From NCBI RefSeq assembly GCF_033025475.1, contig NZ_CP130322.1, positions 3,229,001 to 3,293,000 on the forward strand: a stretch of DNA of 64,000 bases, in the 5' to 3' direction. The stretch comes from Sphingomonas sp. C3-2. Its GTDB lineage: Bacteria > Pseudomonadota > Alphaproteobacteria > Sphingomonadales > Sphingomonadaceae. Below the pieces are notes generated by a model. That model had not been told where the DNA came from. It made no database searches and was given only the letters and a program-made list of their open reading frames with translations. Shown piece after piece: positions 28,555-37,487 of this stretch. Position numbers and translations under genes: made by a program. Numbering within the stretch: position 1 is the first letter of the stretch; every line of letters begins with the position of its first letter.

Positions 28555-29281
28555 ATATGAGCCCCAGATTGCGCAGGCTCGAATGGCCCTGTGTGCCGAT
28601 CACGATATGATCATGCAGCGTGATCCCCAGTCGTCGTCCGGCCTCCGCGATGTCCTTGGTTACGGCAATATCCTGCCGGCTTGGTGACGGATCGCCGCTC
28701 GGATGGTTGTGGACGAGGATGATCGCCGCCGAACCCAGGTCGATCGCACGGCGGATGACCTCGCGCACATAAATCGGCGCCTGATCGATCGATCCCTCGT
28801 TCATCACTTCGTCGCGGATCAGAATATTTCGGCTATTGAGGTGTAGCACGCGCACCATCTCGGTCAGGCGATACGCCATGTCCGCGCGGAGATAATCGAG
28901 CAGCGCCTGCCAGCTTGAAAGTACGGGGCGCTCCTCGATATCCGCTTTCAACAGCCGGATCGCGGCTGCCTGCACGATCTTGATTGTCGCAACCGCACCG
29001 TCGCCCATGCCCGGTATGCGGCCCAGCGCTTCGGCGTCGGCGGTGAACAGCCCGCCAATCCCGCCAAATTGCCGCAACAGTTCCTTGGCCAGCGGCTTGG
29101 TGTCGCGGCGCGGGATTGCGGTTGCCAAAAGATATTCAATGATTTCATGGTCTAACAGCGCGTCATTGCCACCGGTGAACAGGCGCTGGCGAAGCCGCGC
29201 CCGGTGTCCGGCGCCGTCATAGGGCGCCGGATTTGCTTTGGCGGAGCCCATATCGGGCGTATTCTGTTCATCCCCCCGCAT
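28553..29281 (-). CDS. radC: RadC family JAMM/MPN domain protein
   Basis: 242 residues. An N-terminal helix-hairpin-helix-like region (LLRQFGGIGGLFTADAEAL, then GRIPGMGDGAVATIKI) precedes the JAMM metal site HNHPSGDPSPSRQD (about 190-203), so the zinc-binding histidines and aspartate are complete. Historically called DNA repair protein RadC; the molecular activity is unproven. Starts at 29281, or at 29251 if the first ten residues are not used. No strong ribosome-binding site decides. Divergent from ydbH. Confidence 0.93.
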   Translation of the reverse strand: MRGDEQNTPDMGSAKANPAPYDGAGHRARLRQRLFTGGNDALLDHEIIEYLLATAIPRRDTKPLAKELLRQFGGIGGLFTADAEALGRIPGMGDGAVATIKIVQAAAIRLLKADIEERPVLSSWQALLDYLRADMAYRLTEMVRVLHLNSRNILIRDEVMNEGSIDQAPIYVREVIRRAIDLGSAAIILVHNHPSGDPSPSRQDIAVTKDIAEAGRRLGITLHDHIVIGTQGHSSLRNLGLI

Positions 29282-29419
29282 TGTTGACAGGCGTACAATG
29301 GCTTAGATGCAACCGCAATCGCGCTGCCGCGTTTGGTGCATGAGCGGAATGATTTTTTGTCTGTCGGTGCAAGGGAAGGCGATGAGGGGCGTGGCGGGGT
29401 TTTGCTTTCAGGTGAATCG

Positions 29420-32400
29420 TTGAACAACGCGGAAACCGCCGAACAGGACGGTAACCGGCCGATTGCGGCGGATGCCGCGCGCCGGCGTCGTCGCTCGGCC
29501 GTCATTCTTGCAGGCAGCGGGCTTGTGGCGCTTGGGATTGCTGGCTTGTGGTCGCAGCGCGTGCCTCTGGCCGATGATTTCGTCCAAAAGGAACTGGAGC
29601 GTCGTAACGTTTCTGCGCGCTACGATCTCACCGAAATCGGCTTTCGCACGCAACGCATCGAAAATCTTTCGCTTGGCGATCCGCGCAATCCCGGTGTTAC
29701 GGCGCGCTGGGTCGAAATCATCACGCGCCTTGGCTGGACGGGGTTCGAGGTTACCGAGGTGCGCGCCGATGGCCTGCGTATCAACGGCCGGCTCGTCGAC
29801 GGGACGGTGCGTTTCGGTGAACTCGACAAGCTTTTGCCTGCCCCCAGCGGAAAGCCCTTTTCTCTTCCCGATCTGAAAGTCGATCTCGCCGATACCCGGC
29901 TCCGCATCGATATGCCCGGCGGCGTGGTTGGTTTCGCGCTTGCGGGGCGCGGCAATCTGACGAACGGTTTTCACGGGAAGCTTGCGGTGCGCTCGCCGCA
30001 ACTTTCCTTCGGGGCATGCCGGGGTGATGCGCTGGCGGGTTCGTTCGATCTGGCGATCACCGATCGGCGTCCCACCATAAACGGGCCGCTCCGCGCATCC
30101 ACGCTCACCTGTTCGGATAATGGGCTGGCGGTCAGCCGGCCTAGGCTGGTGGTCGAGGCGCGGCTGGCGGAGGCGCTTGATCGGTGGCAGGGTTCCGCCG
30201 GGCTCGATCTGCGCGAAGTTCGTTTAGGTGGCAATCGGTTGACCGAGGTGATCGGAACCGCAGGCTTCGAAGGCGAAAAGACCGCCACGCGTGGGGATAT
30301 AAAACTCGCGATCGGAAGCCTCGTCGCGGCTGGCGGGGCTGCGCGCGATGCTTCGCTCCACGGCCAATATGTCGCGGGCATGGCACGCGAAGGTTTTTCA
30401 CTAAAGCTCAAGGGCAATGCAGAGGCGCGCCATCTGGCGCTGGATGACGCATCGCGCCGGTCTATTGCCGCATTTGGCTCTGCGGGCAGCGGAACGCCGA
30501 TCGGCCCCATCCTGTCAGATTTCGCGCGCGCCGCCGAACGTGCGGCATCCGGCGCGGCGGTGAAGGGGGGCTTCCAGTTCGATCACGTCGGATCTGCCGG
30601 CACGATGCAGATCGCTACGCTCTCAGCCGTCAGCCAAAGCGGCGCGCGCGCCAGCCTTGGGGAGGGCGAGGGGATCCGCCTCGACTGGCCCGGCCCGGGC
30701 AAGCTCCGCATTGATGGCAAGATGCTGCTGAATGGCGGCGGCTTCCCCGATACGATGGTGTCGCTAAGGCAGCGGCGCGCGGGTGGCGTGATCGACGGCG
30801 TGGCGCAGATCGCGCCGATGCAGAACGGCGCGGCAAGGCTCGCCTTCACGCCGATCTCGTTCCGCGCCGACAGTCGCGGCGCCAGCCGGTTCGATACCGT
30901 GATTACGCTGGATGGGCCGCTGGGCGACGGACAGGTAAAGGCGTTGTCGATGCCGGTGCGCGGCCATCTCTCCGCGCGCGGAGACGTCCGCATCAATCCT
31001 GAATGCACACCGTTGCGATTTGCGGGGCTTCAGGCGGCTGGCATCGTCCTTGGGGCTCATACGCTGCGTCTCTGCCCCAATGAGGGCGGTGCCCTGTTCG
31101 CGCGCAGTGCTTCGGGCGCGCTGGGCGGCGGCGTGCGGCTGCAGCAAACCCGACTTGCCGGTACGATGGGCGGTGCACCGCTCAGCTTCGAGGTTGCGGG
31201 TGCTGAGTATTCGGTGGCGCGTGGTGCGTTGTCCGCCCGCCAGATAGCATTGCGTCAGGGCGGCGGGGCAGATCCCCTTCGTCTCGATATCGCCGATCTG
31301 CGTGGTTCCGTGCAGGGTGGTGGCGTCTCCGGCCGCTTCACCGATTTGCGCGGCAAGCTCGCCAATGTGCCCCTCCTCATTTCCGAAGGCGCGGGCGACT
31401 GGGGCTTTGCCAAGGGCGCGCTCACCCTGAAGGGCGGCCTGCGCGTGGCCGATGCCGAAGCCGCTGCGCCGCGTTTTAACCCGCTCGTTTCGCGCAACTT
31501 CGCACTCGGCTTCCAGAATGGCTTGATCCGCGCCAATGGTACGCTGCTTGAACCGTCCAGCAATGTCGCGGTGACACAGGTGTCGATTGATCACCGGCTC
31601 TCCTCGGGCGCGGGCAAGGCGATCCTCGATGTGCCCGGCATTCGTTTCGGCCCGACGATCCAGCCGGATACGCTGACGCCAAAGGCGCTCGGCGTGGTCG
31701 CGAATGTGGAAGGCAGCGTCGATGGCCGCGGCGAAATTCGCTGGGGTCGCAACGGCGTCACCAGCGACGGTGTTTTCCGGACACGCGGCACGAACCTTGC
31801 CGCTGCATTCGGTCCCGTCACCGCGCTCACCGGCGAAATCCGCTTCACCGATCTTCTGGGTCTCGAAACCGCGCCCGGCCAGCAAGTGTTCCTTGGCGAG
31901 GTCAACCCTGGCGTCTCGGTGCTCAACGGCGTGGTGGCTTATCAATTGCTCCCCGATATGAAGGTCAAGATCGAAGGGGGGCGCTGGCCGTTTGCCGGCG
32001 GTGAGCTGATCCTCGAACCCGCCGTGCTCGACATGGCGGAAACGCGCGAGCGGCGGTTGACCTTCAAGGTCGTCGGGCTCGATGCCGGCAAGTTCATCAA
32101 CCAGTTCGAACTTGACGACATCTCGGCCACGGGCACCTTCGATGGCGTGCTCCCGATGATCTTCGACGAACAGGGCGGGCGGATCGAAGGCGGGCGCCTG
32201 GTCGTTCGGCGCGGCGGCGGCGATCTCGCCTATGTCGGCCAGGTCTCGAACGAACAACTCGGCACCTTTGGCACCTTGGCGTTCGATGCGCTCAAATCGA
32301 TGAAATATGACAGCCTCGTGATCGAGCTCAACGGCGCGCTCGATGGCGAGATGATTACCGAGGTCCGATTCGCGGGCGTCAACAAGGGCACGGTGGAACT

Positions 32401-32605
32401 GGCCGAGAAATCGCTCGTGAAGGAATTTGTCGGTCTGCCGTTCATCTTCAACGTCCGCGTGGCGGCGCCTTTCCGCAAGCTGCTGGGCACCGCCCGCAGC
32501 TTTACCGATCCTGCGCTGTTGATTCGTCAGAACATGCCCGGCTACGAGCCGGCCGATCAGCCGCCAAAGCCCGTTCAGCCTAAAGAAAGCGAGAAAATGC
32601 AATGA
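29420..32605 (+). CDS. ydbH: YdbH domain protein (AsmA-like envelope lipid-transport protein)
   Basis: 1061 residues from TTG 29420. An Arg-rich stretch and one membrane anchor (about 26-46) precede a very long periplasmic beta-rich region, and the C-terminal YdbH domain is at about 850-1030. In E. coli YdbH is one of three AsmA-like proteins bridging the periplasm for phospholipid transport, working with the lipoprotein YnbE. AGGTGA sits 5 nt before TTG 29420. A longer frame from TTG 29333 is possible. Followed by ynbE and ydbL with 4-nt overlaps, the same order as in enterobacteria. Confidence 0.9.
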   Translation: MNNAETAEQDGNRPIAADAARRRRRSAVILAGSGLVALGIAGLWSQRVPLADDFVQKELERRNVSARYDLTEIGFRTQRIENLSLGDPRNPGVTARWVEIITRLGWTGFEVTEVRADGLRINGRLVDGTVRFGELDKLLPAPSGKPFSLPDLKVDLADTRLRIDMPGGVVGFALAGRGNLTNGFHGKLAVRSPQLSFGACRGDALAGSFDLAITDRRPTINGPLRASTLTCSDNGLAVSRPRLVVEARLAEALDRWQGSAGLDLREVRLGGNRLTEVIGTAGFEGEKTATRGDIKLAIGSLVAAGGAARDASLHGQYVAGMAREGFSLKLKGNAEARHLALDDASRRSIAAFGSAGSGTPIGPILSDFARAAERAASGAAVKGGFQFDHVGSAGTMQIATLSAVSQSGARASLGEGEGIRLDWPGPGKLRIDGKMLLNGGGFPDTMVSLRQRRAGGVIDGVAQIAPMQNGAARLAFTPISFRADSRGASRFDTVITLDGPLGDGQVKALSMPVRGHLSARGDVRINPECTPLRFAGLQAAGIVLGAHTLRLCPNEGGALFARSASGALGGGVRLQQTRLAGTMGGAPLSFEVAGAEYSVARGALSARQIALRQGGGADPLRLDIADLRGSVQGGGVSGRFTDLRGKLANVPLLISEGAGDWGFAKGALTLKGGLRVADAEAAAPRFNPLVSRNFALGFQNGLIRANGTLLEPSSNVAVTQVSIDHRLSSGAGKAILDVPGIRFGPTIQPDTLTPKALGVVANVEGSVDGRGEIRWGRNGVTSDGVFRTRGTNLAAAFGPVTALTGEIRFTDLLGLETAPGQQVFLGEVNPGVSVLNGVVAYQLLPDMKVKIEGGRWPFAGGELILEPAVLDMAETRERRLTFKVVGLDAGKFINQFELDDISATGTFDGVLPMIFDEQGGRIEGGRLVVRRGGGDLAYVGQVSNEQLGTFGTLAFDALKSMKYDSLVIELNGALDGEMITEVRFAGVNKGTVELAEKSLVKEFVGLPFIFNVRVAAPFRKLLGTARSFTDPALLIRQNMPGYEPADQPPKPVQPKESEKMQ

Positions 32606-32838
32606 ATAGCCCGAACTTGTTCAGGGAGGTTGCCGATGCACGGCGTCCGGGCATGAAAATGGGTCTGCCGCTGATCGCGTTGATCGGCATCGGTCTTGGC
32701 GGTTGTGTTCAGGTAAAGGCGCCCGACAAGCCGATCGAGATCAACCTGAACGTGAATATCCGGCAGGAAGTCGTTGTACGGCTTCAGCAGGATGCGCAAA
32801 ATCTCATCGAGAATAATCCGGAGTTGTTTCCGCAATGA
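32602..32838 (+). CDS. ynbE: YnbE family lipoprotein
   Basis: 78 residues. Hydrophobic segment ending in lipobox LGGC (Cys35), then VQVKAPDKPIEINLNVNIRQ, the YnbE hallmark. It is the predicted outer-membrane partner that completes the YdbH beta-groove. A start at the internal MKMGLPL (near residue 18) would give a more usual lipoprotein signal, but the ATGA overlap with ydbH favours the first ATG. Overlaps ydbL by 4 nt. Confidence 0.9.
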   Translation: MNSPNLFREVADARRPGMKMGLPLIALIGIGLGGCVQVKAPDKPIEINLNVNIRQEVVVRLQQDAQNLIENNPELFPQ

Positions 32839-33245
32839 CCAGCAACCGCAAATCGCTTTTCGCTCTCTCGGCCGCCGCCGCGCTCGTGGCAGGCGTTGTC
32901 GGCATGGGGGCTGTGGCCAACGCCCAGTCCTCTGCCGTTTCGGCTGCGCTCGCCAGCGGCGACATCGGCGAACAGGCCGATGGCTATCTGGGCTTTCGCA
33001 ACTCCCCCTCGGCCGGGCTGAAGGCAGAGGTTGACGCGATCAACATCAAGCGCCGCGCCGCCTATACTGATCTCGCTGCCAAGCGTGGGGTCAGCGTTTC
33101 CGATATGGCCGCTGCCACCGGGTGCCAGACGCTCACCACCAAGGTGGGCCCGGGCCGCGCTTACCGTCTCAATGACGGCGTATGGCGCGTGCGTGAAGGT
33201 AATACGCCCGTGCCAAAGCCCGATTATTGCCCGAATGTCGGGTGA
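32835..33245 (+). CDS. ydbL: YdbL family (DUF1318) periplasmic protein
   Basis: 136 residues with signal peptide (cleavage near ANA/QS, 28-31). The mature part has GDIGEQADGYLG, VDAINIKRRAAYTDLAAKRG and the C-terminal TKVGPGRAYRLNDGVWR pattern of DUF1318. In E. coli YdbL modulates the YdbH-YnbE bridge. Last gene of a tightly overlapping three-gene operon, with a terminator 39 nt beyond. Confidence 0.92.
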   Translation: MTSNRKSLFALSAAAALVAGVVGMGAVANAQSSAVSAALASGDIGEQADGYLGFRNSPSAGLKAEVDAINIKRRAAYTDLAAKRGVSVSDMAAATGCQTLTTKVGPGRAYRLNDGVWRVREGNTPVPKPDYCPNVG

Positions 33246-33283
33246 TTCGAAACGCGCCTCGATGACGCTGTAAGAATAAGGGA

Positions 33284-33320
33284 AAAGGAGCGTGGCGCCG
33301 TTGTGCCGCGCTCCTTTCTT
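33284..33320 (+). terminator. Terminator of ydbH-ynbE-ydbL
   Basis: 13-bp stem AAAGGAGCGTGGC / GCCGCGCTCCTTT (one T-G wobble) around an 8-nt loop, ending TTTCTT. Confidence 0.88.
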
Positions 33321-33384
33321 GTTGGGCGTGTGAATATCGAACCGCCTTGGTGTCCCGGCCGGGGCATTCTCTGCACCATCGCGG

Positions 33385-33413
33385 TTGACTTAAGGGGCAT
33401 CGCTTCCTAAACG
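33385..33413 (+). promoter_or_regulatory. Candidate promoter of the F0 operon
   Basis: TTGACT (33385-33390), 17-nt spacer, TAAACG (33408-33413), 79 nt upstream of atpI. Confidence 0.5.
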
Positions 33414-33492
33414 GACCGCGCCTTGGCGGGCTCGCTCGTCGGTTGTGCCATGTCCTGACCAGGTGCCTTTTGGTGCGGGAGGGGAGGTAGGT

Positions 33493-33810
33493 ATGACGGA
33501 ACGCGATCCCGAACATGAACCCAATGGCGAAGATGCGCGGCTCAAGGCATTGCAAAAACGCCTGAATGCGGCGCATCACGCTGAAAAGGTCAGGAAGGGC
33601 GAGCATAAGGACGGCCATGACGAAAATTATCGTCTCGGCAACCGGGTGCTGGCTGAGCTGATCGGGGGCATGGTGGGCGGTGCGGTTGTTGGCTGGGTGA
33701 TTGATCGCTTTGCCGGAACGGCGCCCTGGGCCCTGCTGGTGATGCTGTTCCTCGGAACTGTGGTTGCCTTCAGGAATATCATCAGGATTTCGAACCAGCG
33801 CTCGAAGTGA
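33493..33810 (+). CDS. atpI: ATP synthase assembly protein AtpI / F0F1 accessory membrane protein
   Basis: 105 residues. A hydrophilic N-terminal half (HHAEKVRKGEHKDGHDENY) precedes two transmembrane helices (about 50-70 and 78-96) with GGMVGGAVVGWVIDRF and ending FRNIIRISNQRS. AtpI helps assemble the c-ring and may move Mg2+ (family knowledge). GGAGG lies upstream of ATG 33493. First gene of atpI-B-E-F'-F. Confidence 0.92.
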   Translation: MTERDPEHEPNGEDARLKALQKRLNAAHHAEKVRKGEHKDGHDENYRLGNRVLAELIGGMVGGAVVGWVIDRFAGTAPWALLVMLFLGTVVAFRNIIRISNQRSK

Positions 33811-33849
33811 TTTTCGGGCGCTTTGGTTGCAGGATTTGGGAATTATCGC

Positions 33850-34638
33850 GTGGCAGCCGATTCTGGTAAAATCGATCCGATGCATCAGTTCACGATCGAG
33901 CCGTTGTTCGGCACCGATCATCTGTCCATCGCCGGTTACAATATTGCGTTCACCAATTCCGCACTGTGGATGGTGATCACTGGTCTGGTGCTCTGGGCAT
34001 TCATGCTTGGCGGTATGAAGCGCCAGGTGATCCCCGGTCGCTGGCAGGCCGCTGTGGAAAGCATGACGAGCATGGTGAGCAACCTGCTTGTCGCGAACAT
34101 GGGTGAAGTGGGCCGCAAGTATCTGCCCTATGTCTTCACGCTCTTCATGTTCATCCTTTTCGCGAACCTGCTCGGCCTTATGCCGATCGGCGTTTTCGGG
34201 GCGCACCCCTTCACCTTTACCAGCCACTTCACCGTAACCGGTGTTCTGGCCATTCTTTCCTTCTCGATCGTCCTGATCGTCGGCTTCTGGAAGCACAAGC
34301 TTCACTTCTTCTCGCTGTTCGTGCCGCACGGCACGCCGCTGCCGATGATCCCGGTCATCTTTCCGATCGAGCTCATTTCGTTCCTGGTTCGGCCTTTCTC
34401 GCTTGGTCTGCGTCTCTTCGTCGCAATGACCGCAGGGCACGTGTTGCTCAAGGTTCTGGCCGGCTTCGTCATCAATGCAAGCAACGCAGGTCCGCAGTTC
34501 GGTCTCACCGTCGGCGCTGCCAGCTTCATCCTGATGATCGGCATCAGCGCACTCGAAATGCTTGTCGCTGCTATCCAGGCTTATGTTTTCGCGCTGTTGA
34601 CCTCGGTCTATCTGAACGACGCGGAAAATCTTCACTGA
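33850..34638 (+). CDS. atpB: ATP synthase F0 subunit a
   Basis: 262-residue proton-channel subunit. From a GTG start the protein begins AADSGKIDPMHQFTIEPLFG, the usual N-terminus in this group. Five to six helices are visible, with the essential-arginine region IELISFLVRPFSLGLRLF (about 175-192) and the C-terminal AAIQAYVFALLTSVYL. Located 39 bp after atpI. Confidence 0.97.
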   Translation: MAADSGKIDPMHQFTIEPLFGTDHLSIAGYNIAFTNSALWMVITGLVLWAFMLGGMKRQVIPGRWQAAVESMTSMVSNLLVANMGEVGRKYLPYVFTLFMFILFANLLGLMPIGVFGAHPFTFTSHFTVTGVLAILSFSIVLIVGFWKHKLHFFSLFVPHGTPLPMIPVIFPIELISFLVRPFSLGLRLFVAMTAGHVLLKVLAGFVINASNAGPQFGLTVGAASFILMIGISALEMLVAAIQAYVFALLTSVYLNDAENLH

Positions 34639-34680
34639 TCTGTTCAACACGCAATAGAGTTTAGAAAAGGAGTTATCGTT

Positions 34681-34908
34681 ATGGACGCAGAAGCCGCAAA
34701 GGTTCTCGGTGCAGGTCTCGCCGCTATCGGTGCTGGTATCGCCGCTCTCGGCGTGGGCAACGTGTTCGCTTCGTTCCTCGAAGGCGCGCTGCGCAACCCC
34801 GCCGCTGCTGACGGTCAGCAGGGCCGCCTCTTCATCGGTTTCGCGGCAGCAGAACTTCTCGGTCTGCTCGCATTCGTTATCGCGATGATCCTGGTCTTCG
34901 TCGCCTAA
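34681..34908 (+). CDS. atpE: ATP synthase F0 subunit c
   Basis: 75-residue proteolipid forming the rotor ring: two helices joined by the polar loop LRNPAADGQQG (about 38-50). The ion-binding acidic residue is the glutamate in FAAAELLGLLAF, so a proton ring. The sodium-coordinating set is not evident. AAGGAG precedes the start. Confidence 0.98.
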   Translation: MDAEAAKVLGAGLAAIGAGIAALGVGNVFASFLEGALRNPAAADGQQGRLFIGFAAAELLGLLAFVIAMILVFVA

Positions 34909-34982
34909 CGAAGAAGATCGTCTGGGCTGGCTCCGCGCCATGATGCGCCGGGCCAGCACAGATCAAGGATACGGACACTGAA

Positions 34983-35477
34983 ATGCCTCAAATTGCCCAG
35001 ATAGACGCTACGCTTGCGTCGCAGGTTTTCTGGCTTCTGGTGACCTTTGGCCTCACTTTCCTCGTGGTCGGCCTCGGAATGGTCCCCAAGATCCAGTCGA
35101 CTGTCGATCTCCGCGACAAGCAGATCGCAGACGATCTCGTCGCCGCCGAACGGGCTCGTGCGGAAGCAGATGCCCGCGAGGAAGCCTATCGGGCGAAGGC
35201 GGAAGCCAACCGCGCCGAGGCGTTGAAGATCACCCAGGCTGCCAAGGCCGACGCCGCTCAGGCTTCGGCTGAAAAGCTCGCCAAGGTCGATGCGGAAATC
35301 GCAACGACGCTCAACGCCGCCGAAGCGCGCATCGCGGCTGCCCGCAATGCAGCTGTCGCCGACGTTGAAAACGTGGCGGTCGAAGCCGCGCAGGATATGG
35401 TCGCAAGGCTCTCCGGCGCACAGGTAACCCAGGCCCAGGTGGCCCAGGCAGTGAAGGCGGCGCTCGCAAATGGCTGA
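34983..35477 (+). CDS. atpF': ATP synthase F0 subunit b'
   Basis: 164-residue peripheral stalk subunit: one N-terminal helix (about 12-30, FWLLVTFGLTFLVVGLGMVP) then a long Ala/Glu/Lys coiled coil. Two different b-type subunits, as here, are usual in alphaproteobacteria and photosynthetic bacteria. The 3' end overlaps the next atpF by 8 nt. Confidence 0.93.
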   Translation: MPQIAQIDATLASQVFWLLVTFGLTFLVVGLGMVPKIQSTVDLRDKQIADDLVAAERARAEADAREEAYRAKAEANRAEALKITQAAKADAAQASAEKLAKVDAEIATTLNAAEARIAAARNAAVADVENVAVEAAQDMVARLSGAQVTQAQVAQAVKAALANG

Positions 35478-36099
35478 TCCAGTCCTCAATGCTACGCAGC
35501 CCGATGGTTCGGCACAGGTTGCCGCCAATCTGAGCGAAGCAGCGCACGGCGCAGGCGAAGGCCTGCACGCCGGCACCGAAGAACACAGCGCTCCCCACGT
35601 GGAATCCTCCGTCCTTGGCTTCGACGCCACGGGCTGGGTTTCCTGGGCAATGATCGCCTTCATTGCGATCCTGCTGTGGAAAAAGGTTCCGGGCGTCATT
35701 GGCGCCGCGCTCGACAAGAAGATCGCGGAAATCCGCTACAATCTGGACGAAGCCAAGAAGCTTCGCGCAGAAGCGGAAGCTCTTCGTGCAGAATATGACG
35801 CCAAGGTGAAGGCCGTTGAGGCCGAAGCCGTTTCGATGCGCGCTCATGCCGAAGCCGAAGCGCAGCAGATCCTCGCCGATGCGCGTACGCACGCCGATGA
35901 TCTCACCGCACGTCGTACCCGTATGGCGGAAGACAAGATCGCAGCCGCCGAGCGCGCCGCGATCACGGAAATCCGCAACAAGGCGGCGCAAGCCGCTGCC
36001 ACGGCTGCGGCAACTCTGATCGCTCAGGGGCATGGTGCAACCGAAGACCAGGCGCTTGTTGATCGCACGATCGCGGGCATCGGTTCGCGGCTGAACTGA
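35470..36099 (+). CDS. atpF: ATP synthase F0 subunit b
   Basis: 209 residues. An unusually long hydrophilic N-terminus (about 1-55) precedes the membrane helix (GWVSWAMIAFIAILLWKKVP) and the coiled coil with repeated Ala/Glu/Arg. The b subunit dimerises with b' as the stator. Last gene of the F0 operon, followed by a strong terminator. Confidence 0.94.
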   Translation: MADPVLNATQPDGSAQVAANLSEAAHGAGEGLHAGTEEHSAPHVESSVLGFDATGWVSWAMIAFIAILLWKKVPGVIGAALDKKIAEIRYNLDEAKKLRAEAEALRAEYDAKVKAVEAEAVSMRAHAEAEAQQILADARTHADDLTARRTRMAEDKIAAAERAAITEIRNKAAQAAATAAATLIAQGHGATEDQALVDRTIAGIGSRLN

Positions 36100-36117
36100 C
36101 CGTCCCTAGGGATTTCG

Positions 36118-36148
36118 AAAAGGGACCGGATTTCCGGTCCCTTTTTTT
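36118..36148 (+). terminator. Terminator of the F0 operon
   Basis: GGGACCGGA-TT-TCCGGTCCC stem flanked by A and T runs (seven Ts), 20 nt beyond the atpF stop. Confidence 0.92.
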
Positions 36149-36174
36149 ATGCGCGAAAGCCGCCGCCCCGGCGG

Positions 36175-37215
36175 TCATCCCCGGCCTTGCGCAGCCACCC
36201 GAATTTTCTGCTTCTTCTGCTCGGGAACCCAGATGATCTTTGGGGATGGCCCCTGCACCTTGAACAGCGGCGCGGACGGCGCATCGATATCGGCGTTCCG
36301 GATTTCGATCGTCACCGGCCCCTTGGTTTCGATCAGGAAAACCGGTGCCGTATTCCCGCGCGCGGCGCGCACGACCGGGCGGTCGAGGACGAAGCGTCCG
36401 GCATTGCCATGAAAGGCGAAGTGCGCGGTCCCGCCCGTGCCGCCATAATGTTTGGGGTTCTCGCTCGTGCACCGGGTGAGCGTGCCGCTGCCCCATAGGC
36501 GAAAATTGCGCTTGTTCGCGCGGGCCAGACAATTGCTCAGCTGGACGCCCGCCGATTTCAGGTCGAACCCGCCATCGCTGCATCCGGTGGCGAGGCAGTC
36601 GATATAGGCGATATGGCTATTGCCGCGCTCATCCGAAAATCCATCGCCATTCCAATATTTGTCGCGTGGCCGCGCGCTTTCGCGAAAACCATGCGCCTCG
36701 GCGCGGATATAGCGGATGTCATGCGCTGTCTCGTCCAGCTGAAAGCCGACGCAATAATCGTCGCACCGCGCGCTCGCATAGGCCACGACATCCTCGATCA
36801 CCCCGGTGTGCGAGCCATAGCGGATCCGTGAAAATCCGTGGTCGAGGTTGCGCGCGGTGATTTTGCGCAGCCTGAAGTTGCTGAGGCGCGCACTGCCGCC
36901 CTTGGCCGGTTGGGAAACCTCCAGAAAGCGATAGAGATTATCGGCCTGGCAGTTCTCGATCGTCAATCCATTGATGGGTCGCGCCACGCGGACGCCGCCA
37001 TTGCCAAGGTTCCTGAAGGTGCAGTTGCGCAACGTCATCCCCGATGTCGCGCGTATGCCTTCGCCGCCTTCGCCCTTGCTGCCGCCGCGGCGCCTGTTGC
37101 CGACAAAGCTGCGCCCGGTAGCGGCATCGGCGGGCGCAAAACAGGCATAGACGGGAAGGGCAATCGCGCCGGCAAGAAAGTGGCGGCGCGATGCGACCGC
37201 ACGGTCGAAACTCAT
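36175..37215 (-). CDS. Tat-exported right-handed beta-helix protein
   Basis: 346 residues from MSFDRAVASRRHFLAGAIAL. The twin-arginine motif ASRRHFLAG followed by a hydrophobic stretch points to Tat export as a folded protein. The mature part is made of short repeating coils rich in asparagine and cysteine (MTLRNCTFRNLGNGGVRVA, LTIENCQADNLYRFL, HIAYIDCLATGCSDGGFDL), typical of parallel beta-helix polysaccharide lyases and epimerases. The long upstream frame to 37464 is arginine-rich non-coding shadow. Its place at the edge of the EPS locus suggests it acts on the polymer (inference). Activity and substrate unknown. Confidence 0.8.
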   Translation of the reverse strand: MSFDRAVASRRHFLAGAIALPVYACFAPADAATGRSFVGNRRRGGSKGEGGEGIRATSGMTLRNCTFRNLGNGGVRVARPINGLTIENCQADNLYRFLEVSQPAKGGSARLSNFRLRKITARNLDHGFSRIRYGSHTGVIEDVVAYASARCDDYCVGFQLDETAHDIRYIRAEAHGFRESARPRDKYWNGDGFSDERGNSHIAYIDCLATGCSDGGFDLKSAGVQLSNCLARANKRNFRLWGSGTLTRCTSENPKHYGGTGGTAHFAFHGNAGRFVLDRPVVRAARGNTAPVFLIETKGPVTIEIRNADIDAPSAPLFKVQGPSPKIIWVPEQKKQKIRVAAQGRG

Positions 37216-37487
37216 GGCATGTCCTTTGGTACAGGGGGCCTTTTGCGCCCCGACCCACTCGGAACGCGGTGCCGCAAGGCTGGTGCCGTGCGCTTGCGCC
37301 CGCCCGTGGCGGATGCGCCTTGCGCCGTGCGGGCTATACCTTCGCGCAATTGTTTCGGGTGCGGCTCGGCGTAAAATCCGGGCAGCCAAGCATTTGTGGG
37401 CGCGGCTTTCTGTTCGCGCGGGAGCCAAGCGCCGCCAAGGGCGTTGTGCATGGCTGACCCCCAATGCCCGGACAGGAACGAAAACGG

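Noticed and set aside
30764-32602. 612-codon open frame antisense to ydbH
   Set aside because: Same mirror effect inside a clear AsmA-like gene; no start context and His/Arg/Gly-rich translation.
33169-34959. 596-codon open frame antisense across ydbL, atpI, atpB and atpE
   Set aside because: Spans several certain genes and a terminator; the translation is Glu/Arg/His-rich without domains.
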